DNA of 28,900 bases from NCBI GenBank assembly GCA_004009845.1, contig RMBW01000265.1:1-28900 (forward strand), read 5' to 3'. The notes under the pieces were generated by a model. The model saw only the letters and a program-made list of their open reading frames with translations, was not told the DNA's origin and searched no databases. Source of the DNA: Davidsoniella eucalypti (lineage: Eukaryota > Ascomycota > Sordariomycetes > Microascales > Ceratocystidaceae). The position numbers and the translations under genes were made by a program. Each line of letters starts with the position of its first letter. Within the stretch, counting starts at the first letter, position 1. Shown here piece after piece: positions 8,347 through 17,047 of the stretch.

Positions 8347-8638
8347 CAAGCATCCGCTTGCCCCTTTTGTCCGAGCATCTGCTCGCTGTGTTATTTCTGT
8401 CCAAGCCGTCCGCTTGCTACCTATTCTGTCCAAGCCGTCCGCTTGCTACCTATTCTGTCCAAGCCGTCCGCTTGCTTTCTATCCTGTCCAAGCCGTCCGC
8501 TTGCCCTCTACTTTGTTCAAGCCGTCCGCTTGCTTTTCCTCCTCTGTCCAAACACTGTCTCTGTTTGCCTTCCTACCCCGTCCAGACTCCCTCTAAACAG
8601 TCTGCCCCCTTGTCCAAGCCTTCCCCTTACCAGGCTTG
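8347..8638 (+). repeat. A2 leader hairpin array (10 units, about 29-nt period)
   Basis: Ten inverted repeats lie between the primer-binding site and gag: CAAGC..GCTTG at 8347-8360; CGAGC..GCTCG at 8372-8385; CAAGC-CGTCC-GCTTG at 8402, 8431, 8460, 8489 and 8518; CAAACA..TGTTTG at 8549-8567; CAGACT..AGTCTG at 8583-8604; CAAGCCT..AGGCTTG at 8615-8638. Central units repeat every 29 nt, each after TGTCC or TGTTC and with pyrimidine-rich linkers. Arms change together between units, so pairing is kept while sequence is not. Function unknown; RNA packaging, dimerisation or translational control are possible. Confidence 0.85.
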
Positions 8639-8681
8639 CCCCTACCAGTCCGCTTGATTACCCCTTGCGCCCTTAGTCACG

Positions 8682-10478
8682 ATGTCTGACTTCACCTTCC
8701 TGTTTCTGGTCATCCTGGCCTCCCTGAACTGCGCCGCCCTCGTTGGCCACTACGAGGCCTTCCTAATTATCAAGGAGAAACTAGCCCTGGCCCGCGTACA
8801 CCTCCTAGACCCCAGCCAGGAACCTCCTGAGGGTTACACGCTGTCGGCCGTAGGCCTACCCGAGGATCGACCCTGGAGTAGACCCGGCTGGTGCTACCTT
8901 GCACTCTTTAAACGTAAGGAACGCGCGCGCCTCGCTGCCATCCTAGGATTCTGCCCTGCCTCCCGTGACATCCTTAGTCACAGTCAGCATTTCCACAGCC
9001 ACCTAGGACATCTATCTTTCACTAGCGGTTTTGTCGGCCATGTGCACATCGGCCAAGCCCGTACGCGTCAGGAACGCGTTGCTCGAACCTCGCTCCGCCC
9101 TTCCCTCCTCAAGTCACCATTCATGGGCCTGCCTCGCACCCCCACGAGAGCACGCTCCAAGGCCCGGGAAACCACTGAACAATTGATCGCGACCGAGACA
9201 ACCCATGCACGCACCTTGAGTCGAGTAACCACTTCTCGCAACCCCCTACCCGCAGACGATGAAGACGACGCCAGTGACATCCCATCCGATACCTCGGACC
9301 TGGCACGTCTGGCCGAAAGCATGAGACCCCGCGATACCTACCCTGAATCTGACCGCGGTCGCCAACCCTCGCGTGAAGCCGACCGTCTAGACTCTCTGCA
9401 AACTGACATGGTAGAAATGAAGTCCATGATGAACCGACTCGGTCAAATGCTGTTCGCCAAAGAGCGTCATGATACTACCGCTCCTCCGCTACCGCCGGCC
9501 CCTGCTCCTCAGCCACTACCCGCCTCTTCCAGCCAAGCCTTACCCCGTCAGGTCCAGCCCCTACTCAACGAATTCAGCGGCTCGCACTCTGACTACGAGA
9601 TCTGGAGAAGGCTGGCAACGAACAAGATGTTGATCGATGGAGCAGCCCTCGGCGGTGACCTCTCTAAGGCAGTCTACCTGTACGGCCGCCTAGGCACGAC
9701 CACGCAAGCCAAGTTAAACGTCTTTTTCGACTCTATCTGCCAACGTTCTAGACCCTACGATCTGCTGCTGGAGAAACTTGATGATATGTTCCGGTCACGC
9801 GAACGACTCACCAACGCGCGCATTGCTTTCTACAAATCCGCCCAAGGAGATCGGGAACCCTTCAAAGCCTTCCACCTACGCTTCGAGACCCTAGCCATGG
9901 AAGCCGGCATCCACGACGACACTACGTTAATTGACATCCTACGTTCTGCCATGCGTGACGATTTGATTGAACGTACCGGGTGGGCTTGGAAGTCTAACTC
10001 GTACCACGCGATCATCGACGACCTCCTGAAACACTTCGATCGCCCATCTGGTAAGCGCCGCGTCATTGAGTCCACCCCTAAGCCCGAGCACACCAAGTCG
10101 AGTAACTGGAGAGAGCGGCCTGACCAACAGACCCGTCGGGAGAACCGCCCTCAGCTTGCTACCCGCTCAGACAGACCAAAACTGTCCGAGTCGGAACGAC
10201 ACCGGTTAATGCGTGAAAACGCATGCTTTATCTGTGGGCTCAAGGATCACATCGCACGCCGTTGCCCCCAGCGCTCTTCCCAGCCAGGCCCCTCCAACAA
10301 TCAGCTGTCTATCAACGCCATACGCACTGTAATGCGTGAGGAAATCGCGAAGTATGACGAACGGGCCATGGATCGTGTGCTACCTCCCCCTGACAACACC
10401 ACCACGACGGTAGCCAAGGTCGACTCTAAGGTAGCGGAGAACGGGTCGGAATACGACCTAATTGAACTGGATTTTTAG
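8682..10478 (+). CDS. gag: A2 Gag (598 aa, intact)
   Basis: Structural protein expected to form the virus-like particle and package the element RNA. The start is the first ATG after the leader, and MSDF/MSDL is shared with A3, A1 and B. In order: a hydrophobic stretch at about 4-22 (FTFLFLVILASLNCAALVG); a conserved block at 68-130 (GWCYLALFKRKERARLA) also present in B; an acidic Ser/Asp patch near 191-208; a heptad-like helix at about 233-262; a Pro-rich linker at 266-290; a capsid-like helical region at about 295-455; a zinc knuckle C515-C518-H523-C528; and a tail ending LIELDF. The gag stop lies in GGATTTTTAGG, and pol follows in the -1 frame. The hydrophobic N-terminus is unusual for a Gag. 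Confidence 0.95.
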   Translation: MSDFTFLFLVILASLNCAALVGHYEAFLIIKEKLALARVHLLDPSQEPPEGYTLSAVGLPEDRPWSRPGWCYLALFKRKERARLAAILGFCPASRDILSHSQHFHSHLGHLSFTSGFVGHVHIGQARTRQERVARTSLRPSLLKSPFMGLPRTPTRARSKARETTEQLIATETTHARTLSRVTTSRNPLPADDEDDASDIPSDTSDLARLAESMRPRDTYPESDRGRQPSREADRLDSLQTDMVEMKSMMNRLGQMLFAKERHDTTAPPLPPAPAPQPLPASSSQALPRQVQPLLNEFSGSHSDYEIWRRLATNKMLIDGAALGGDLSKAVYLYGRLGTTTQAKLNVFFDSICQRSRPYDLLLEKLDDMFRSRERLTNARIAFYKSAQGDREPFKAFHLRFETLAMEAGIHDDTTLIDILRSAMRDDLIERTGWAWKSNSYHAIIDDLLKHFDRPSGKRRVIESTPKPEHTKSSNWRERPDQQTRRENRPQLATRSDRPKLSESERHRLMRENACFICGLKDHIARRCPQRSSQPGPSNNQLSINAIRTVMREEIAKYDERAMDRVLPPPDNTTTTVAKVDSKVAENGSEYDLIELDF

Positions 10479-10505
10479 GTGGTCAGGACAAGTCGCGCCC
10501 TGACC
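10469..10505 (+). promoter_or_regulatory. A2 gag-pol junction: stop codon plus stem-loop, possible -1 recoding site
   Basis: The gag stop TAG (10476-10478) follows GAT TTT. Two bases later GGTCAGG (10481-10487), loop ACAAGTCGCGC (10488-10498) and CCTGACC (10499-10505) form a perfect 7-bp stem. The -1 frame is open through the stop into pol. The pol ATG seen in A1 and B is AAG here, so an upstream start by frameshift is plausible. Confidence 0.6.
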
Positions 10506-10546
10506 AGGAGGATACGAAGATAGGGGAAGAGATAGTTAGAACTCAG

Positions 10547-13500
10547 ATGGGAGCTAAAGGTTTATACTTAGATTTGTCTATTAATGAACTTTCGACTAAA
10601 GCTCTCGTCGACAGTGGCTGCCTCTGCCTCGCCGTCGTCCCTCCGCGCCTACTCCCCTACGCTACCCAGACCCAGCCTATCGAGCCTCGCAAGGTCTCCC
10701 TCGCCTCCTCCCAGTCCGACCCCCCGGTCATCACCCAGATAGCACAGTTTACGCTACATCTACCTGACCACCACGAGGACATTTGGGCCTACGTCGTCCC
10801 GGCCAAACCGAAGACCTGATACTCGGTCAACGCTGGCTCATCAACCACGATGTACACCTGCACCCTCGTTCGGGACAGATTGAAGTTACTACAGCTGAGG
10901 AGTTAACACCCGAGGAATTCCACAAACTCTGCGACAACGACGACACTGCTGTTTACCGCATCACACTAGAAGATGTTAACAGAGCGTTGGAACAGAAAGA
11001 ACTGGAAAGACCACCCCTCCCAGAATGGTTAAGACCTGTTGCTCTGCGTTCGAAGCCAAAGCCTCGAAGGACCTCCCGCACACCGGCTGGNNNNNNNNNN
11101 NNNNNNNNNNNNNNNNNNNNNNNNNNNNNNNNNNNNNNNNNNNNNNNNNNNNNNNNNNNNNNNNNNNNNNNNNNNNNNNNNNNNNNNNNNNNNNNNNNNN
11201 NNNNNNNNNNNNNNNNNNNNNNNNNNNNNNNNNNNNNNNNNNNNNNNNNNNNNNNNNNNNNNNNNNNNNNNNNNNNNNNNNNNNNNNNNNNNNNNNNAAA
11301 GAACCTGGAGGTGGAATTCGTTTCTGCGTAGACAACCGCGCAGTCAACGCTATTTCCAAAAAGGACTCATACCCTTACCCTTATCCACGACACCCTTCGG
11401 CAAATTTCGGAAGCCAAGTGGGTGTCCAAGGTCGATGTCATTGCTGCCTTCCATCGATTCGTATCGCCCTGGCTACGAGGAGTTAACGCATTTCGGACTC
11501 CCTAGGGGCCTTTGAATGGAACGTTATCCCTTTCGGTTTGACTAATGCCCCTGCTGCGTTCAGCGTTACATCAATTCGTCTTCGAAATGGCTAGGCATCA
11601 GCTGCAGCGCCTACATTGACGATGTGGACATCTACTCCAGTGGTACTGAGGAAGAGCACAGGAAGTTAGTGCTCGAAATTGTCCACGCGCTCGATCTCGC
11701 CGGCCTACAACTCGACCTCCGCAAGTGCCAGTTCCTAGCTAAGGAAATCAAGTTCCTCGGCTTCATTGTTGGCCAGGTATTGGCATCAAGGCAGACCCTG
11801 AGAAAACCCTTGCGATCCGCAACTGGAATTCTCCCACAACTTTGAAAGGTCTACGTGGATTCATCGGCTTTGTCAACTTCTATCGAGACTTTGTACCTCG
11901 ACTGTCTGAAATGATAGCGCCGATGGTAGGGTTAACCAAGAAGGATACCCCTTTGTTTGGTCTGACGCATGTGCGCACGCTTTCGCCGAGGTTAAGAGAG
12001 CCTTCCTCACTCCCCCTGTTCTGACCCCCTTTGACCCGCTGAGAGAAACGGTATTGACCGCAGACTCTTCCGGTTACGCCCTGGGAGCAGAGTTGTCTCA
12101 GCGAGGAGACGATGGTCTCATGCACCCCATTGCTTTTCTCTCACGCAAGCTTACACCCCCCGAAGCCAATTACCCCATTCATGATAAGGAGATGTTGGCT
12201 ATCTACTGGTCCATTCGAGAATGGCGCCATTTCCTCCTAGGGGTTGACTTCGTGGTGTGGACCGACCACCGTAACTTGGAGTACTTTCAGACCAAGAGAA
12301 CGCTGGCCGAGAGACAACGCCGCTGGGGATATGAGCTTTCGGACTTTAGTTTCTGCCTACGCCACCGCCCAGGTACTGAGCAAGTTGTGCCAGACGCCCT
12401 GTCGAGAAGGGACCAGGACATGCCAGCCAACGAAAGTGACGACAGGCTGGCTAGTCGCTTCCACCAACTCCTCGAGAAGAGTGAGTCAAGCAACGACCTG
12501 GTGGTAATCGGCGCAGTTTGGGCCCAGGAGCCTGACAAGGACGCGCCGACTGACGACAAGGCGACTAAGGAAGCTGTGACCTCCCCCTTCGCGGACCCCG
12601 AGATGACTAGCCTATGGAACCAAGCTCTGACCCAATGCAACCGTTGGTGGTTAGCTCGTAAACTAGTACGAGAAGGAGCTCGCTCATTCCCAGCCGACTG
12701 GGGTTTGCAATGGCAAATGAGCGAGTGCAAACTAGACTCTGAAGGTAGACTACGCTGGCGTGATAGACTTTGGGTCCCTCACCACGAACCCCTGAGGACC
12801 AGAATCATCCAGCAAATTCACGACTCTACCCTCGCAGGCCACCCCGGCAGAGCAATCACCCGTGACTTAGTGTCGCGCGAATATGCCTGGCCTGGTCTGA
12901 CCAACGATGTCCGTCAGTTCGTATCGAATTGCTCGTCTTGCGGAAAAAGCAAGATTGGCGAGAGCAGAAGCGCGGCCTGCTGAAACCCCTACCAGTACCG
13001 TCCAGACCTTGGTCTGAATTGGCTATGGACTTTATCGGCCCGTTACCCCCTTCTGCTGGTTGCACCTCCATTCTAGGGGTCACTGATCGTCTGTCTAAAT
13101 CACAGATTCTGATTCCCATGAAGGCTATCACCGCACAAGCCACCGCTGAAGCCCTGCTGATCCACGTCTTTTCTCACCACGGTTTCCCCCTTGCTATCGT
13201 TTCCGATAGAGGGCCTCAATTTGCGCAGTTATTTTGGGGCGAAGTATGCCGTCGCTTTGGGATCCAGCGTCGCCTGTCCACAGCGTTCCATCCTCAAACG
13301 GATGGCAGCCAAGAACGCAGTAATCAGGAGATTGAAACGTACCTTCGCAATTTCTGTTCCTTCGCTCAGGACGACTGGGCCTCCTTGCTGCCTCAAGCAC
13401 AACTCGCACTGAACAACAGGATCTCTTCCACCACGGGTCTCTCACCGTTCTTCATGACCCACGGGTTTAACGTCGACATTATTGAACCATCTGTACAAGG

Positions 13501-14200
13501 TCCCCCTGCCTCCGACAAGTCTCCTGTCTGTGGTGCCCAGGAATGGTTGACCAAACTAAGCAACGCAACACAGTTCGCGATCGTAGCTATGGCCGCCACC
13601 CAAGAGCACCAGGAAACTAGCGCTAACCGTCTCCGTCAACCATCTGAGAACTTCAGAGTGGGAGACAAGGTCTACCTAAACACGAAGAACTTGACCACGG
13701 AGAGACCGTCCAAGAAGTTAGACTGGTTGGCCAGACTGTACACAGTCCTGGAGGTTACAGGCACCCACAATGTACGATTGAACGTGCCGACAGGCATCCA
13801 CCCCATCTTCCACGTAAGCCTAATCCGCCGAGCTCCCAACAACCCCTTACCCTCACAGGAAGTACCTGATGATGAGCCCGCGGCTATCACGGCTAGGGAA
13901 GCACTGGAAGACGACTCTGTGGAAACAGGCGAGTACAGAGTGGAAGCAATCGTCAAGCAACGTACCCGCCATGGACACACGCAAGCCTTGGTCAAATGGA
14001 AAGGTTACCAAGATGCTACCTGGGAACCATTGGAACACGTGAAGGACACTGCAGCATGGTTGGTCTTCACGGAGAAGACAAAAAAGAATTGGAACGTGAC
14101 CCTCCAATCCCTTTACACTGCCTGGTTGCTACCAGAGGATGGCCCCGAGAAGGACCATGGTACGAATATGGACACACGCAGCCCACTGATGGTAGGCTAA
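10547..14200 (+). pseudogene. pol: A2 Pol: protease-RT-RNase H-integrase-chromodomain, broken by small indels and a gap
   Basis: All domains of B Pol are recognisable: VDSGC protease motif, RT with AYIDDVDIYS, RNase H (LTADSSG), integrase zinc finger and DDE core (LAMDFIG, IVSDRGPQ, QTDGSQERSNQE), and a chromodomain near 13930-14090 ending with a tail absent from B (WLLPEDGPEKDHG..). The frame shifts at about 10798, 11040, several times between 11300 and 11960, and at about 12953. Most shifts are one base missing from a run of identical bases compared with A3, for example CCCC to CCC at 10798 and TTT to TT near 12955. From about 12929 to 14200 the frame is clean. The start given is the first in-frame ATG; the frame is open upstream to the gag stop. 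Confidence 0.9.
11091..11297. other. Assembly gap (207 N) inside A2 pol
   Basis: The run of N falls between the protease-RT linker and the start of RT. In A3 the matching interval is about 158 bases, so the gap size is probably only an estimate. Sequence on both sides carries one-base losses relative to A3 and A4. Confidence 0.99.
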
Positions 14201-14435
14201 GGCAGCAATATTGGCTGCACCACCTTGGTCACCTGCACACCCGAGCATTCTGCAGGATAAGATTGCTGACCTATTTTGGAGTTATTTCTGTTTCTGGAGT
14301 TATTTCTGTTTTTGGATATCGAGTACCAAGGTACTATACGGTTTTAAGTTTGTATACACCATGCTACAGGGGTGTTTTTTGTATGTTTAGACGTAAAATT
14401 AGTGTAATTTTTCTGCCGATGGGGGGGGAGACTAT
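14201..14435 (+). other. A2 3' untranslated region with polypurine tract
   Basis: Holds two direct copies of GGAGTTATTTCTGTTT (14278-14293 and 14296-14311), a palindrome AGTACC-AA-GGTACT near 14322-14335, and the polypurine tract GATGGGGGGGGAGAC at 14418-14432. The tract ends three bases before the LTR and would prime plus-strand synthesis. A3 has nearly the same sequence at 24186-24418. Confidence 0.8.
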
Positions 14436-14616
14436 TGTAAGAGACTAAGGCCTAGTAAGGTTAGCCAAGGCATTCCTTGTCAGTACTAGAATCGGCTATA
14501 AGTAGGGACCTATTCCCGCCGATTATTAGTCTTAGTTTCTCTTTCTCCTTCATCGGTCTCAATCGAACTATTCTTTTACGACCAGTTTTCATCGCAACTC
14601 CTCGTATATCGTCTCA
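14436..14616 (+). repeat. A2 3' LTR (181 bp)
   Basis: By eye identical to the A2 5' LTR at 8136-8316, which points to a young insertion or recent homogenisation. It is followed directly by the N-terminal part of B gag on the minus strand. Confidence 0.95.
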
Positions 14617-15006
14617 CGCCTCGTGGATTACGCGGTTACCACAGGTGACGTGGCTAACAAAGTCATCGGTGAAGGTGAGGTGACCCAAGTTATCGTGAAA
14701 GTGTTCCTTATGGGCGAGGACGTCGCGTGTCAGAGGGCAAAAGCCAAGGAGGGAGGCCAGACGGGCGCGCTCCTTGCGCTTGAATAGTACGAGGTAACAC
14801 CAGCCGGGCTTGCGCCAGGCGCGCTTCGTAGGTAGGTCGAAAGCGGACAAGATATAGCCTTCAGTTGATTGGTGTGGGTTTCAGGAAGGGGACACGCGTC
14901 AGGCAAAGTTAAGCCAAGTCATAGTAACTCGGTAGCTCCAGGTGTCGTAGATGCAGTGAGTCAGAGTGGCGAGGAGGCCCCAGAACAGGAATAGCAAGTC
15001 GGACAT
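14617..15006 (-). pseudogene. gag: B gag, N-terminal part
   Basis: Begins with ATG at 15004-15006, MSDLLFLFWGLLATLTHCIY, a hydrophobic start like that of A Gag. The frame stops at 14899-14901, and after a small frame change the homologous block continues as ILSAFDLPTKRAW and GWCYLVLFKRKERARLA, matching A Gag residues 53-130. It ends at the A2 LTR (GNRVIHEA, about residue 128). At least one frame break is present, so gag of B was inactive or is misread here, apart from the A2 insertion. Confidence 0.85.
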
Positions 15007-15067
15007 AGTGACTTGGACGGTACGCGAGAAGTGGACGAGCGGACAGATGGAGCAGGTGCAACTAGGG

Positions 15068-15318
15068 CAAGCAAACGGCTTGGACAGGACGAATAAAGGC
15101 AAGCAAACGGCTTGGACAAAGGGAGAAATCAAGCGGTCGGCTTGTACAGGAAAAGGGGCAAGCGGACGGCTTGGACAGGAAAAGTGGCAAGCGGGCGGCT
15201 TGGACAGGAAGAGAGGCAAGCGGACGGCTTGGACAACAGAGAGGGCAAGCGGACGGCTTGGACGGAAGAGAGGGCAAGCAGACGGCTTGGACAGAAAAGA
15301 GGGCAAGCAGACGGCTTG
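15068..15318 (-). repeat. B leader hairpin array (9 units, 29-nt period)
   Basis: On the minus strand nine units read CAAGC-N5-GCTTG, starting at + 15068, 15100, 15130, 15159, 15188, 15217, 15246, 15275 and 15304. The last seven steps are 29 or 30 nt and the first two 32 and 30. Both arms are identical in all nine, while loops vary: CGTTT, CGACC, CGTCC, CGCCC, CGTCT. Constraint on arms but not loops fits RNA pairing. Confidence 0.85.
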
Positions 15319-15339
15319 GACAACAAAAACTTAAGAGTT

Positions 15340-15350
15340 ATCGGTCTCAA
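15340..15350 (-). promoter_or_regulatory. B primer-binding site (predicted self-priming)
   Basis: On the minus strand TTGAGACCGAT starts 3 bases past the LTR end. It is the exact reverse complement of ATCGGTCTCAA inside the B LTR, the same 11-base pair as in family A. Confidence 0.65.
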
Positions 15351-15352
15351 AA

Positions 15353-15531
15353 TGAGACGATATACGAGGATTTGCGAGGAAAAATGGTCGTAAAGATGAA
15401 TTGAATTGAGACCGATGAGGGAGAAAGAGAAACTAAGACTAAACTACGAGGGAATCGGTCCCTATTTATGTCAAAGTCAAGTAGGGCCAAGGCATGACTT
15501 GGCCAATACTGATGGGCCTTAGACCCTTACA
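15353..15531 (-). repeat. B 5' LTR (179 bp)
   Basis: On the minus strand begins TGTAAGGGTC and ends TCGTCTCA. It contains ATAAATA (+ 15463-15469) and a perfect 7-bp inverted repeat GGCCAAG-N6-CTTGGCC at + 15485-15504, upstream of the TATA-like site. It abuts the LINE fragment at 15532. Confidence 0.93.
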
Positions 15532-17047
15532 ATAAGAGGATTTATCACCCTCCATAGACCCGTCAGTGTAAAGACAATAGGCTTCGCCCAACCATAGGGT
15601 TGCTAGGGTTGCCAGGTGGATTTCCTTTGCTTCTTCTTTTTTGACTTTAGGGATATGTGTTGTGATTGGGGTACGCTTGGCCCATGGTGCCTCCCATACA
15701 ATTTTAGCTCGCTGAAGTGCCTTGAAAGGTATCAGGTACTTGATGTCCACGGCAATTGCTTGCACTTGTGACTCTCGCTTCAATTTGTAGGGACCCAAGA
15801 TACCAAGAGACTCAAAGTCAGACTCCGAGTTCAGATGGTCCTTGGTGGGTGGGCGCAATGACGTATGGGGTGGTGCTTAGGGAATTGTAGAAGTCTTGTT
15901 CCGTACTTGAGGTTATTCCATTCCAAGTTGATCTCAACTGGTTTAATGCCAGCCTCTATTTCACAAGCCCTTTTCGGAGCCTGCTTGTAGGTGCCAAGCA
16001 TCATGGAAATCGCCAAACTTTGTATTTTCAAGGTGTTCTTGAGGGAAATGGGCTTCATTTTGGTCCACCAGAGGATCGAACCATATTCCATGATAGGACG
16101 AATCACAGCTTGGTACAACTGTCTAGTTGCTTTCGCACTTAGACCGCTATACTTCCGCGAAATCCGTTGAATTCCCATTAGGGTTCTGGTTGCTTTAAGG
16201 GTTCTGTCTTGGACATGCTCGCTGAAATTCAGCTGACAGTCTAGCCATATTCCTAGCCACTTGATCTTCTCTGACGGTTGTATTGTCGTCCCTAGGACGT
16301 CTATGTGTTCATTGCTTACTGCTTTACTCCTTGTTAAATGCAGAAGCTCAGTCTTGGAACTCTCAAACTCGACGGAACTATCGTCGGCTTGCCTGGTGAG
16401 ATCTTCAACGATGGCCTCTAGAGCTCTGCATTTCTCGCAAAGCTTTTGGAAGCCACCGTAATCAGAATATCATCAATGTATGAGAGCTGAATGCCATGAA
16501 CTTGGATGGATTGGGGATGTTGATGTGTATAAGTCTCGAATAAATCAAGAACAGAATGGGGGAGATTGGGCTGCCTTGCGGTATGCCTTGGTCAATAGTG
16601 TAGAAGTTTGTTCGTTTGCCATCAAACATATCTGGACCTTCCTCTTTTGAAGAAAGGCTGCAATCCATTGGGTGCAGTTATTCGGAAGACCTAGATCTCT
16701 GCAGTGCCATAGTAGGGTATCCCTATTAACATGGTCGAACGCGCCTTTGATATCAAGTAGTGCAATACTCGATTTCAGGCCCTGTTCTTTCCATGACTTG
16801 ACTTGGTCCATGAGAACCATTGCTGCATCGATCGTCGATCGTTGTTTCCGTCCGCCAAACTGCGTTGGGTGAAGCAGGTCGTCCTTTGTTGCAGCCAAGA
16901 AACCAAGTCTCTGTGCAAATTCGTTTCCAATACTTTACCTAAGCAGTTCAGCAGCGTGATAATCCGATATGCCTTGATACGGGAATAGTCTGGCTTGTTG
17001 GGTTTTTTCAATATCACTCCAATGCCTGGCGCCACACCGTAGGACAC
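15532..17047 (-). pseudogene. LINE reverse transcriptase and RNase H start, frameshifted
   Basis: Frames on the minus strand: 17047-16775 gives VILKKPNKPDYSRIKAYR and LLNCLGKVLE (early RT motifs); 16898-16545 gives LHPTQFGGRKQRSTIDA and DIKGAFDHVNR (catalytic Asp); about 16600 gives GIPQGSPISPILF; 16495-16470 reads LSYIDDILI, the catalytic YIDD, in a shifted frame. 16178-15831 gives SAKATRQLYQAVIRPIMEYG, a thumb region typical of fungal LINEs. 15858-15532 ends CLYTDGSMEGD, the start of RNase H with its first catalytic Asp. At least four frame breaks are needed to link these. Confidence 0.85.

Larger units (their letters stand above)
8136..14616 (+). mobile_element. Ty3/Gypsy retrotransposon, family A, copy A2 (both LTRs present)
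   Basis: Two 181-bp LTRs, identical by eye, bracket a leader hairpin array, an intact gag, a broken pol and a polypurine tract. It lies inside the gag of element B, in the opposite orientation. The bases next to the LTRs (gaaat on the left, cgcct on the right) are not a target-site duplication, and about 1 kb of B gag is missing at this point. Total length is about 6.48 kb including 207 N. Confidence 0.95.
14617..15531 (-). mobile_element. Family B retrotransposon, 5' portion (5' LTR, leader, gag start)
   Basis: The minus-strand continuation of the element at 3547-8135, separated from it by A2. It contains the 5' LTR, primer-binding site, nine-unit hairpin leader and the first part of gag. 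Confidence 0.9.

Noticed and set aside
8347..8638. CRISPR-like array (regular palindromic repeats at 29-nt spacing)
   Set aside because: Linkers are only about 10-15 nt and pyrimidine-rich, there are no cas genes, and the array sits in the leader of a eukaryotic LTR retrotransposon.
8177..8676. Repetitive proteins of the LSKPSACP type in several frames of the leaders (also near 2816-3290, 14899-15400, 18245-18734)
   Set aside because: These are translations of the hairpin repeats and LTR in all frames. They start in the LTR, differ in frame between copies and have no consistent product.
14418..14432. The run of G near the LTR as a G-quadruplex or regulatory site
   Set aside because: A single G run directly before the LTR is explained as the polypurine tract. 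Four separate G runs are not present.
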